This document shows positions 1 through 5,772 of a stretch of DNA of 7,606 bases, piece after piece. The translations under genes were made by a program, and so were the position numbers. Origin of the DNA: Actinomycetota bacterium (lineage in GTDB: Bacteria; Actinomycetota; Acidimicrobiia; Spongiisociales; ZC4RG35); NCBI GenBank assembly GCA_003242515.1, contig QGUS01000070.1, forward strand, positions 1 to 7,606, in the 5' to 3' direction. The notes below the pieces were generated by a model. That model saw nothing but the letters and a program-made list of their open reading frames with translations. It was not told the origin of the DNA and searched no databases. Numbering within the stretch: position 1 is the stretch's first letter; the number at the start of each line of letters is the position of its first letter.

Positions 1-161
1 AATGCCAAAATTGCCACGCGGGGGCGGGGGGTTTTTGGGGCCGTTCTTAATCGGATGCGCTGGATGTTGGGCAGCCAGCGACGGTTGTTGCGCTTGTGGG
101 AGAAGCTGACGGTCTTGCCGTAGCTCGGCTCCTTGCCGCAGACCTCGCACCTGTAAGACAT
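1..161 (-). CDS. rpmB: 50S ribosomal protein L28, partial (3' end off the window, probable frameshift near the edge)
   Basis: This is the N-terminal part of ribosomal protein L28, a small large-subunit protein. Reading from the ATG at 161-159, the first 37 residues fit the family: a CEVCGK zinc-knuckle half (C5, C8), then SFSHKRNNRR and WLPNIQRIR. The Cys pair suggests the zinc-binding (C+) form, but the second Cys pair would lie beyond or inside the damaged part. A Shine-Dalgarno AGGAG lies on the minus strand at 174-170, 8 nt before the ATG. After residue 37 the frame stays open but reads LRTAPKTPRP, unlike L28. Shifting one base near 51-53 gives IKNGPK, which resembles the usual NGxxKR segment. 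The G and T runs at 20-40 suggest poor sequence at a contig end rather than a true mutant. The gene is divergent from recG. Confidence 0.9.
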   Translation of the reverse strand, partial: MSYRCEVCGKEPSYGKTVSFSHKRNNRRWLPNIQRIRLRTAPKTPRPRVAILA

Positions 162-180
162 GACTGGAACTCCTGGAAGA

Positions 181-190
181 CTCTCGAGAG
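181..190. repeat. 10-bp perfect palindrome in the rpmB leader
   Basis: CTCTCGAGAG is a perfect palindrome with no loop. It lies in the presumed 5' leader of rpmB, between the candidate promoter and the Shine-Dalgarno sequence. It could be an operator half or chance; the palindrome stops at these ten bases. The rest of the 127-bp rpmB-recG gap holds only the promoter candidates listed here. Confidence 0.35.
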
Positions 191-218
191 AGGGGCCGGG
201 CTGGCCGACCGCCCCGGA

Positions 219-246
219 ATGTTAGCCCCGGCCCCGCGAAAGTCCT
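219..246 (-). promoter_or_regulatory. Candidate rpmB promoter
   Basis: On the minus strand a TAACAT hexamer (224-219) fits the TANNNT form of a -10 box. An AGGACT hexamer (246-241) lies 16 nt upstream and matches the TTGACA -35 consensus at three positions. A start near 212 would give an L28 leader of about 50 nt. The match is modest and this is an inference from position and motif only. Confidence 0.3.
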
Positions 247-271
247 AGCCGTGATCGTCCCCGCCAGGCGG

Positions 272-277
272 TACCGT
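272..277 (+). promoter_or_regulatory. Candidate -10 box for recG
   Basis: TACCGT fits TANNNT and lies 11 nt before the recG ATG, so a transcript from it would have a very short leader. No good -35 hexamer is visible. The same hexamer recurs before mutM (7322-7327), which slightly raises its weight. Confidence 0.25.
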
Positions 278-288
278 GGCGGGAGCGT

Positions 289-2451
289 ATGGCCACCCTC
301 GCCCGGCTGAGCCAGATCCCCGTGACCGAGCTTTCCGGAGTGGGCCCGGCGAGTGCCCGGGCCCTGGCCAACGCGGGCATCCAGACCGTGGCCGACCTCC
401 TCCACTTCATCCCACACCGCTACATGGAGGCGGAGGGCACGACGATCGCCACCGCCTCGAAGGGCGCCGAAGTGACCATCCAGGGCCAGGTCCGGACCGT
501 CCGGGACCGCCGGCCGCGGCGCAACCTGCTGATCATCGAGGCCGTGCTGGCCGACGAGACCGGCACGATCACCGCGGTCTGGTTCAACCAGCGCCACATG
601 GCCGCCCAATTGCAGCCGGGGTCGTGGTGGGCGGTCACCGGAGTGGTCGACACCTTCGCCGGGAAGAAGCAGATCCGGGTCCGTCTCGCCCGCCGGCTGG
701 CGGAGGGGGAGCACCTGCTCCGTGACACCGAGATCACCCCGGTCCACTCCCAGGTCGGCCAGCTCAAGCCGTGGAAGGTGGCCCAGCTGATCCGGCAGGC
801 CCTGAAGCGGTCGCGGCCGGTCGCCGACCCGGTGCCGGTGGAGTTCCTCGCCACCCATGGCCTCGTGACCAGGGACGACGCCTTCCAGAACATCCACTTC
901 CCGCAGTCGATGGACCAGGTCGGCCATGCCCGACGGCGGCTCGTCTACGACGAGTTCTTCCGTCTCGAGCTGGCCCTGGCGTTGCAGAAGCGGCGCCGCC
1001 TCGAGGAGTCCCGGGGCGTCGCCCACGAGCCGACGGGTGAGCTGACGGAACGGTTCCTCTCCGGCCTCCCCTACCGGCTGACCGGAGCCCAGCGGAGGGT
1101 GATCGACGAGATCACCGCCGACCTCCGCGGCCCCTACCCGATGCACCGGCTCCTCCAGGGCGAGGTCGGCTCCGGCAAGACCGTCGTCGCGGTGATGGCG
1201 CTGCTCGCCGGGGTGGAGGGCGGATGGCAGGGAGCGATCATGGCGCCCACCGAGGTCCTCGCCGAGCAACACTATCTGGGCGTCACCCACCTCCTCGCCG
1301 AGGCGGGCATGTCCCCGGAGCCGTTCGGGCAGGGCGCCCGGCTCGGGATGGCCAGCCTCTTCGAGACCGACGAGCCGGCGGTACGCGTCGGCCTGCTCAC
1401 CGGCAACACCGCCGCCTCCAACTACGACCCGGAGATCACCAGGGCCACGCTCCTGGAAGACGTCGCCGCGGGGAGGGTCGACATGCTCGTGGGCACCCAC
1501 GCCCTCATCCAGGAGGGGGTGGAGTTCGCCCGCCTCGGCGTTGCCATCGTCGACGAGCAGCACCGCTTCGGCGTCCATCAGCGGATCAAGCTGAAGGAGA
1601 AGGCGGCCGGGATCGACCCCGACCTTCTGATCATGACCGCCACGCCGATCCCCCGGACCCTCTCCATGACCCTGTACGGCGACCTGGACGTCTCCGTGAT
1701 CGACGAGATGCCGCCGGGACGGGCGCCGGTGATCACCCGCCACGTCCACAAGGCTCAGGAGGGGCTCGCCTGGGACCTGGTCCGGCAGGAGGTGGCGAAG
1801 GGCCGCCAGGCCTTCGTGGTGTGCCCCCTGGTCGAGGACAGCGACAAGGTGGAGGCGGCGTCCGCCACGGCGGAGCACGCCCGCCTCAGCGCCATCTTCT
1901 CCGACCTCAGGGTGGGCCTGATCCACGGCCAGATGCGCCCCGCCGACAAGGAGCAGGTGATGGCCGCGTTCCGGGCCGGGGACATCGACGTGCTGGTGTC
2001 GACCACCGTCATCGAGGTGGGCATTGACGTGCCCAACGCCACCGTGATGGTCATCGAGGACGCCGACCGGTTCGGCCTGAGCCAGCTCCACCAGCTGCGC
2101 GGCCGCGTCGGTCGCGGCTCCCACCGGGGCCACTGCGTGGTCATCTCCGACCCGCCGGGCGAGGAGGCCGAGATGCGTCTCTCCGCCTTCGTCTCCACCA
2201 CCGACGGGTTCGAGCTGGCCAACGTCGACCTCGCCATCCGCGGCCAGGGCACGGTGTTCGGGGCGCGGCAGTCGGGCATGGGCGACCTGCGGGTCGCCGA
2301 CCTGCTGGAGGACTTCGAGATGCTGATCGCGGCGCGGCGGGACGCCTTCGGGCTGGTCGCCTCCGACCCCGACCTGGTCACCCAGCCCGCACTCGTCGAG
2401 GAGATCAGGGCGGTCCTGGGCGACCGCGTCGAGTGGCTGTTCGTGTCATGA
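289..2451 (+). CDS. recG: ATP-dependent DNA helicase RecG
   Basis: RecG is a superfamily-2 double-stranded DNA translocase that reverses stalled replication forks and processes branched recombination intermediates. The 720-residue protein is within the family range. The N-terminal part contains a helix-hairpin-helix-like LSGVGPASARAL segment (about residues 15-26) and an OB-fold wedge domain (about 60-145) that splits forks. The helicase core follows: Walker A GEVGSGKT (291-298), Walker B/DExH DEQH (422-425), TATPIPRT (450-457), and motifs V-VI from STTVIEVGID to QLRGRVGRG (about 571-610). The family-specific RQSGMGDLR near residues 658-666 belongs to the region coupling ATP use to translocation. 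All catalytic motifs look intact. The ATG at 289 has GGGAG just upstream, only 3 nt away, a close but usable site. The TGA overlaps the rsmD ATG in an ATGA, so it heads the first coupled operon. Confidence 0.98.
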   Translation: MATLARLSQIPVTELSGVGPASARALANAGIQTVADLLHFIPHRYMEAEGTTIATASKGAEVTIQGQVRTVRDRRPRRNLLIIEAVLADETGTITAVWFNQRHMAAQLQPGSWWAVTGVVDTFAGKKQIRVRLARRLAEGEHLLRDTEITPVHSQVGQLKPWKVAQLIRQALKRSRPVADPVPVEFLATHGLVTRDDAFQNIHFPQSMDQVGHARRRLVYDEFFRLELALALQKRRRLEESRGVAHEPTGELTERFLSGLPYRLTGAQRRVIDEITADLRGPYPMHRLLQGEVGSGKTVVAVMALLAGVEGGWQGAIMAPTEVLAEQHYLGVTHLLAEAGMSPEPFGQGARLGMASLFETDEPAVRVGLLTGNTAASNYDPEITRATLLEDVAAGRVDMLVGTHALIQEGVEFARLGVAIVDEQHRFGVHQRIKLKEKAAGIDPDLLIMTATPIPRTLSMTLYGDLDVSVIDEMPPGRAPVITRHVHKAQEGLAWDLVRQEVAKGRQAFVVCPLVEDSDKVEAASATAEHARLSAIFSDLRVGLIHGQMRPADKEQVMAAFRAGDIDVLVSTTVIEVGIDVPNATVMVIEDADRFGLSQLHQLRGRVGRGSHRGHCVVISDPPGEEAEMRLSAFVSTTDGFELANVDLAIRGQGTVFGARQSGMGDLRVADLLEDFEMLIAARRDAFGLVASDPDLVTQPALVEEIRAVLGDRVEWLFVS

Positions 2452-2990
2452 GGATCATCGCCGGACAGGCACGGGGGAGGAGGCTGGCGGCCCCGGACAC
2501 GACGGGAACCAGGCCCGCCACCGACCGCGTGCGGGAGGCGGTGTTCAGCTCGCTCGGGCCCCTGGTCGACGACGCCCGGGTGGCCGACCTCTACGCCGGC
2601 AGCGGCTCCTTCGGCCTGGAGGCCCTGTCCCGGGGCGCACGGTCGGCCGTGTTCGTGGAGAAGGGCCGCAAGGCGGTCGAGGCCCTGAGGTCCAACCTCG
2701 CCGCCGTGGGTCTCGGAGGTGAGATCGTGGTCGCCGACGTCCGCTCCTGGCTGGAGTCGTCGGACGCCACCTTCGACCTCGTGTTCATCGACCCGCCGTG
2801 GGACATGCCCACCGAGCAGCTGGACCGCGACCTCGCCCTGCTCGACGCCCGCTTGGCGCCGGGAGCTACGGTCGTCCTGTCCCGTCGCCACGGTGACCGG
2901 GAGCCGTCAGCTCCGAAAACCTGGGAGAGTGCCGCGGCAAAGCGGTACGGGGATACAAGAATCTTCCGGTACGAGAAGGTGAGCCGATGA
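2448..2990 (+). CDS. rsmD: 16S rRNA (guanine(966)-N(2))-methyltransferase RsmD
   Basis: RsmD transfers a methyl group from S-adenosylmethionine to N2 of G966 of 16S rRNA, acting on the assembling small subunit. The 180-residue length is typical. Seen in the sequence: the N-terminal MRIIAGQARGRRL, a TRPATDRVREAVFS segment (about 21-34), the SAM-binding ADLYAGSGSFGLEALSRGA (46-64), the acidic FVEK at the end of strand 2 (69-72), and the catalytic FIDPPW (113-118). The last motif residue is usually Tyr or Phe; Trp is a variant. I chose the ATG at 2448, not the in-frame GTG at 2433, because MRIIAG is the family N-terminus and the ATG sits in an ATGA overlap with recG. It runs directly into coaD by another ATGA. 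The rsmD-coaD pair is common in bacteria. Confidence 0.96.
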   Translation: MRIIAGQARGRRLAAPDTTGTRPATDRVREAVFSSLGPLVDDARVADLYAGSGSFGLEALSRGARSAVFVEKGRKAVEALRSNLAAVGLGGEIVVADVRSWLESSDATFDLVFIDPPWDMPTEQLDRDLALLDARLAPGATVVLSRRHGDREPSAPKTWESAAAKRYGDTRIFRYEKVSR

Positions 2991-3454
2991 CGACCGCGAT
3001 GTGCCCCGGTAGCTTCGATCCGCCCACGAATGGGCACATCGACCTCGTGGAACGCGCCCGCGCCGTCTTCGACCGGGTGATCGTCGCCGTCATCGACAAC
3101 CCCTCCAAGCGCCACATGTTCACGGCCGCCGAGCGGGCCGACCTGTTCCGGGTGGTCTTCGGCGACACCGTCGAGGTGACCACCTTCTCGGGCCTGCTGG
3201 TCGACCACGCCCGCGAGAAGGGCGTGGACGTGATCGTGAAGGGGATCCGCACCACCGCCGACCACGAGTACGAGACGCAGATGGCCCACATGAACCGGCA
3301 TCTCTCCGGCATCGAGACCATGTTCCTGCCCACGAGCCCGGACGTCTCGTTCATCTCTTCCTCCCTCGTCAAGGAGGTGGCGAGGCTCGGAGGGTCGATA
3401 ACCGGCCTGGTGCCCCAAGCCGTCGAGCTAGCCCTGAAGGAGAAGCTGCAATGA
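2987..3454 (+). CDS. coaD: Phosphopantetheine adenylyltransferase
   Basis: CoaD joins 4'-phosphopantetheine and ATP to form dephospho-CoA and pyrophosphate, the penultimate step of coenzyme A synthesis in the cytosol. The 155-residue protein has the nucleotidyltransferase signature: CPGSFDPPTNGH (6-17), with the TNGH motif at 14-17. VIVKGIR (82-88) supplies nucleotide-binding residues, HEYETQMA follows (93-100), and ISSSLVKE (123-130) closes the active site. All key positions appear intact. The ATG at 2987 overlaps the rsmD stop (ATGA); AAGG at 2976-2979 is a plausible ribosome site 7 nt upstream. A later ATG at 2999 would cut into the N-terminal strand and is less likely. Its end overlaps the next start by ATGA. 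In mycobacteria, as I recall, coaD lies apart from the yceD-rnc cluster; here they are joined. Confidence 0.97.
   Translation: MTTAMCPGSFDPPTNGHIDLVERARAVFDRVIVAVIDNPSKRHMFTAAERADLFRVVFGDTVEVTTFSGLLVDHAREKGVDVIVKGIRTTADHEYETQMAHMNRHLSGIETMFLPTSPDVSFISSSLVKEVARLGGSITGLVPQAVELALKEKLQ
3437..3442 (+). promoter_or_regulatory. Strong ribosome binding site inside coaD for the SepIVA-like gene
   Basis: AAGGAG lies 8 nt before the ATG at 3451, inside the last codons of coaD. It supports that ATG as the true start and shows that this gene has its own strong initiation signal in addition to the ATGA coupling. Confidence 0.7.
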
Positions 3455-3999
3455 CCGAGGAACGGGACTTCGTCGAGGAACAGATCGAGCAGGCGCCGGC
3501 GACGGCGCCCGTGCCCCCGGCGGAGCCGGAGGACGTGCTCGACATGATCGACGACCTCCTCGTCCACCTCCACGAGGCGAAGTCGATGCCCCTGTCGTCG
3601 AACGCCCTCGTCGACCGTGAGCTGTTCCTCGATCGCCTGGAGCGGATCCGCGCCAGCCTCCCCGACGAGCTGCGGGCGGCCCGCTGGATGGTCCGGGAGC
3701 GGGAGGCGTTCATCGCCCGCACCAACGAGAAGGCGCGAGAGATCGTCACCAAGGCCCGCGAGGAGGCCGACCGCCTGGTCTCGGAGCACAACATCGTCGC
3801 CGAGGCCGTGGAGGAGGCGAACATCCTGGTCCGCCGCGCCGAGGGCGAGGCCCGGCGCATCCGGCTGGAGGCGGAGGACCTCATCGAGAAGAGCCTGCAG
3901 AAGGCGGAGTCGACCCTCGCCGGCCTGATGGCGGAGATCCAGCGTGCTCGTGCCGAGCTCCACGAGGCCCGCCCCAAGCCGCCGGAAGTTCCCCTGTAG
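3451..3999 (+). CDS. Coiled-coil protein, SepIVA/DivIVA-like (probable septation factor)
   Basis: This 182-residue, highly charged protein has no membrane segment or signal peptide. An acidic, Pro/Ala-rich N-terminus (about 1-27) is followed by DVLDMIDDLLVHLHEAKSMP (28-47), a LERIRASLPDEL segment (63-74), and a long Ala/Glu/Arg-rich coiled coil (about 75-172). Inside the coil are KAREIVTKAREEADRLVSE (94-112) and ILVRRAEGEARRIRLEAEDL (125-144). A Pro-rich tail ends it. The layout, especially the early helix pair, the MPLSSNALVDR stretch and DRLVSEHNIVAEA, resembles mycobacterial SepIVA (Rv2927c) as I remember it. That protein is encoded just before yceD and rnc and is a DivIVA-family factor needed for septum formation. 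This one is shorter, apparently lacking central coil repeats. Gene order and sequence pattern agree, but the function is inferred; ATP synthase b-subunit annotations of such coils would be spurious. It starts by ATGA overlap with coaD and ends the first gene block. Confidence 0.75.
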   Translation: MTEERDFVEEQIEQAPATAPVPPAEPEDVLDMIDDLLVHLHEAKSMPLSSNALVDRELFLDRLERIRASLPDELRAARWMVREREAFIARTNEKAREIVTKAREEADRLVSEHNIVAEAVEEANILVRRAEGEARRIRLEAEDLIEKSLQKAESTLAGLMAEIQRARAELHEARPKPPEVPL

Positions 4000-4001
4000 A
4001 C

Positions 4002-4107
4002 ACCCCGTACCATCGGTCCCTCATCGCCGGGAGCGATGGGAAGGCAGCCGGCCAAACCGGAGGTGGCCCGGCCACGGGGTCGAGGCACGAGCAACGGGAC
4101 ACGGGGT
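4002..4107 (+). promoter_or_regulatory. Candidate structured mRNA leader of yceD
   Basis: The gap between the SepIVA-like gene and yceD can fold as one multi-branch structure. ACCCCGT (4002-4008) pairs with ACGGGGT (4101-4107), stacking on GTCCC (4016-4020) with GGGAC (4096-4100): 12 pairs with a 7-nt bulge on one side only. Inside are three hairpins: CATCGC/GCGATG (4022-4027/4033-4038, loop CGGGA), CCGG/CCGG (4048-4051/4057-4060) and GTGGC/GCCAC (4063-4067/4071-4075). The closing stem takes up the G-run that is the likely yceD ribosome site. A second ACGGGGT at 4074-4080 could compete for the same 5' arm, giving two exclusive folds. I match it to no known riboswitch class. A TACCAT (4008-4013) could instead be a -10 box, in which case the 5' arm would come only from read-through transcripts. 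GC-rich DNA makes chance pairing easier, so confidence is limited. Confidence 0.4.
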
Positions 4108-4112
4108 AGGTC

Positions 4113-4604
4113 ATGAGTGACGCTCTCATCTTCAAGGTCGAAGGGATCGCCGGGCATCCGGGGCAGAAGCGCGGCTTCTCCGGCGTCCAGCACGTCCACG
4201 TCTCCGTCCTCGACTCCGCCGTCGACGACGAGATGGCGGTCACCGGCACGTTCACCGGGACCGTCGACGGCGTGGAGGCCGCCTTCACCGTCACCGCACC
4301 CGTCGACCTCACCTGCACCCGTTGCCTCACGCAGTGGACCGAGAGCCTCGAGGTCACCGGCAGCCAGTACTTCTCCAGGACCCCTGACGAGGACGGATAC
4401 GCCATCGTCGACGGCACCGTGGACATGTCCGGTCCGGCCACCGACGAGCTCGCCCTCGCCATCCCGCTGGCCCCGCTCTGCAAGCCGGACTGCAAGGGAC
4501 TTTGCCCAATCTGCGGAACCGACTTGAATACTGATCCGTGCGACGGGCACCCGGATGACTCCGACTCGCCCTTCGCATCCCTCAAGGACCTGTTCGACCC
4601 CTGA
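4113..4604 (+). CDS. yceD: YceD/DUF177 family protein (large-subunit rRNA accumulation protein)
   Basis: The family (YceD, DUF177) is encoded next to rpmF in most bacteria and its bacterial and plant members are linked to 23S rRNA accumulation and 50S assembly; the biochemical role is not settled. This 163-residue protein shows the family pattern: a beta-rich N-terminal half, a CTRC knuckle (C68, C71), an acidic middle with ATDELALAIPLAPLCK (109-124), and the diagnostic DCKGLCPICG (126-135) followed by DLN and C143. Cys residues at 68, 71, 123, 127, 131, 134 and 143 could bind metal. The ATG at 4113 is preceded by GGGGTAGG, with the GGGG at 4103-4106 the best-spaced ribosome site. That site lies inside the candidate closing stem of the leader. 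Codons 131-142 are unusually AT-rich for this genome (CCA, TTG, AAT, ACT, GAT). rpmF starts 17 bp after the stop. Confidence 0.93.
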   Translation: MSDALIFKVEGIAGHPGQKRGFSGVQHVHVSVLDSAVDDEMAVTGTFTGTVDGVEAAFTVTAPVDLTCTRCLTQWTESLEVTGSQYFSRTPDEDGYAIVDGTVDMSGPATDELALAIPLAPLCKPDCKGLCPICGTDLNTDPCDGHPDDSDSPFASLKDLFDP

Positions 4605-4606
4605 AT

Positions 4607-4612
4607 CAGGAG
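4607..4612 (+). promoter_or_regulatory. Ribosome binding site of rpmF
   Basis: CAGGAG lies 9 nt before the rpmF ATG and just after the yceD stop, confirming the start of this short gene. Confidence 0.7.
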
Positions 4613-4621
4613 TGCTCCGTC

Positions 4622-4798
4622 ATGGCGGTGCCCAAGAAGAAGAGCTCGCGTTCGAGGACCAGGCAGCGCAAGGCCGCCTGGAAGGTCGACGCGCCGCGCA
4701 CCGTGGCCTGTGAACAGTGCGGCAAGCCGAAGCTCCCGCACCGTGCGTGCCGGGAGTGCGGCACGTACGCCGGCCGTGAAGTGATCGCGACCGACTGA
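4622..4798 (+). CDS. rpmF: 50S ribosomal protein L32
   Basis: L32 is a small basic zinc-ribbon protein of the large ribosomal subunit. The 58-residue product begins MAVPKKKSSRSRTRQRKAAW, the hallmark L32 N-terminus that reaches into the subunit. It contains two CxxC pairs (C30/C33 and C43/C46), CEQCGKPK and CRECG, so it is the zinc-binding form rather than the zinc-free paralog made during zinc starvation in many actinobacteria. It is short but complete, with a clear CAGGAG site and stop. Its place between yceD and plsX is the classical yceD-rpmF-plsX order also seen in enterobacteria, which ties ribosome production to lipid synthesis. Confidence 0.97.
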   Translation: MAVPKKKSSRSRTRQRKAAWKVDAPRTVACEQCGKPKLPHRACRECGTYAGREVIATD

Positions 4799-4803
4799 CC
4801 CGA

Positions 4804-5772
4804 TTGGCCCGAATCGCCCTCGACGCCATGGGGGGCGATCACGCCCCCGCAGAGACCGTCGCCGGTGCGGTCGATGCGGCGCGTCGCGGGGTCGATGTCG
4901 TCCTCGTCGGTCCCGAGTCCATCGTCCGGTCCGAGCTGGAGCGGCTCGAGGCCGACCTCCCCGTCGTCGACGCGCCCGAAGTCATCGAGATGGGCGAGGA
5001 CCCGGCGCGTGCGCTCCGGGAGAAGCCCAACGCCTCCATCTCGGTCTGCGCCCGAATGGTCGCCTCGGGCGACGCCGCCGGCTTCGTGGGCGCCGGTTCC
5101 ACCGGTGCGGCCATGGCCGCGGCGGCGCTCCTCGTCGGCCGCATCAAGGGCGTGCAGCGTCCGGCCATCGCCACGATCTTCCCGACACCCGGCACCCCCA
5201 CGCTCGTCCTCGACTCAGGGGCCAACCCCGAGGTGAACGCCAACCAGCTCCTCCAGTTCGCCGTCATGGGATCGGTCGCGGCGGAGCTGATCCTCGGCGT
5301 GGAGCGCCCCCGCATCGGCCTGCTCAACATCGGCGAGGAGAAGGGCAAGGGCCGCGAGCTGGAGAAGACGGCCCATGAGATCCTGGAGGCGAGCGGCCTC
5401 AACTTCATCGGCAACGTCGAGGGGCGTGACGTCGCCGCCGACCGCTGCGACGTGGTGGTGACGGACGGCTTCGTCGGCAACGTCTTCCTCAAGACCACCG
5501 AGGGCGCCGCCAAGCTCGTCGGCGGGTACTTCCAGGAGGCGATCTCCAAGCTCCCGCCCGAGGTCAGGGCCCAGGTGCTGCCCGCCCTCAACGAGGTGCG
5601 GCACCGTCTCGACCCGGAGACCCATGGAGGCGCCCAGCTGCTCGGCGTGAAGGGCGTCGCGGTGATCGGCCACGGCTCGTCGAGCCGGGTGGCGATCGCC
5701 AACGCGCTCCAGGTTGCCGCGGAGGCCGCGGAGCGGGACCTCCCCGGGAAGATCGCGGCTCGCCTCGTATGA
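4804..5772 (+). CDS. plsX: Phosphate acyltransferase PlsX
   Basis: PlsX makes acyl-phosphate from acyl-ACP and phosphate; the acyl-phosphate is then used by the membrane enzyme PlsY to acylate glycerol-3-phosphate, so it feeds phospholipid synthesis. It is a peripheral membrane protein. The 322-residue length is normal. Family motifs are present in order: RIALDAMGGDHAP (3-15), VGAGSTGA (95-102), LDSGANPEV (136-144), NIGEEKGKG (175-183), FIGNVEGRD (201-209) and DVVVTDGFVGN (216-226). The start is a TTG at 4804: the next in-frame ATG (4828) would remove the conserved first strand, and no in-frame ATG or GTG lies between the rpmF stop and 4804. No Shine-Dalgarno sequence is visible and only 5 bp separate it from the rpmF stop, so it is likely translated by coupling to rpmF. 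It overlaps rnc by ATGA. Confidence 0.96.
   Translation: MARIALDAMGGDHAPAETVAGAVDAARRGVDVVLVGPESIVRSELERLEADLPVVDAPEVIEMGEDPARALREKPNASISVCARMVASGDAAGFVGAGSTGAAMAAAALLVGRIKGVQRPAIATIFPTPGTPTLVLDSGANPEVNANQLLQFAVMGSVAAELILGVERPRIGLLNIGEEKGKGRELEKTAHEILEASGLNFIGNVEGRDVAADRCDVVVTDGFVGNVFLKTTEGAAKLVGGYFQEAISKLPPEVRAQVLPALNEVRHRLDPETHGGAQLLGVKGVAVIGHGSSSRVAIANALQVAAEAAERDLPGKIAARLV

Noticed and set aside
1224..2027. 267-codon open frame within recG in another frame
   Set aside because: Gly/Arg/Pro-rich translation inside the helicase core; no start signal and the recG frame carries all motifs.
2433..2447. Upstream GTG start for rsmD
   Set aside because: It adds MAVRV before the conserved MRIIAG and would break the ATGA junction used throughout this cluster.
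4018..4060. Resemblance to a cobalamin riboswitch (GATGGGAAGGC then CCGGAGG)
   Set aside because: Only a few bases match; the conserved upstream core of the cobalamin aptamer is absent because the upstream DNA is coding, and no cobalamin gene follows.
3369..4550. 393-codon open frame on the minus strand opposite coaD, the SepIVA-like gene and yceD
   Set aside because: Low-complexity Arg/Ser/Gly-rich translation opposite genes with clear family motifs; a GC-driven artefact. The same applies to minus frames at 1755-2891, 2591-3418, 2866-3963 and 4839-5795.
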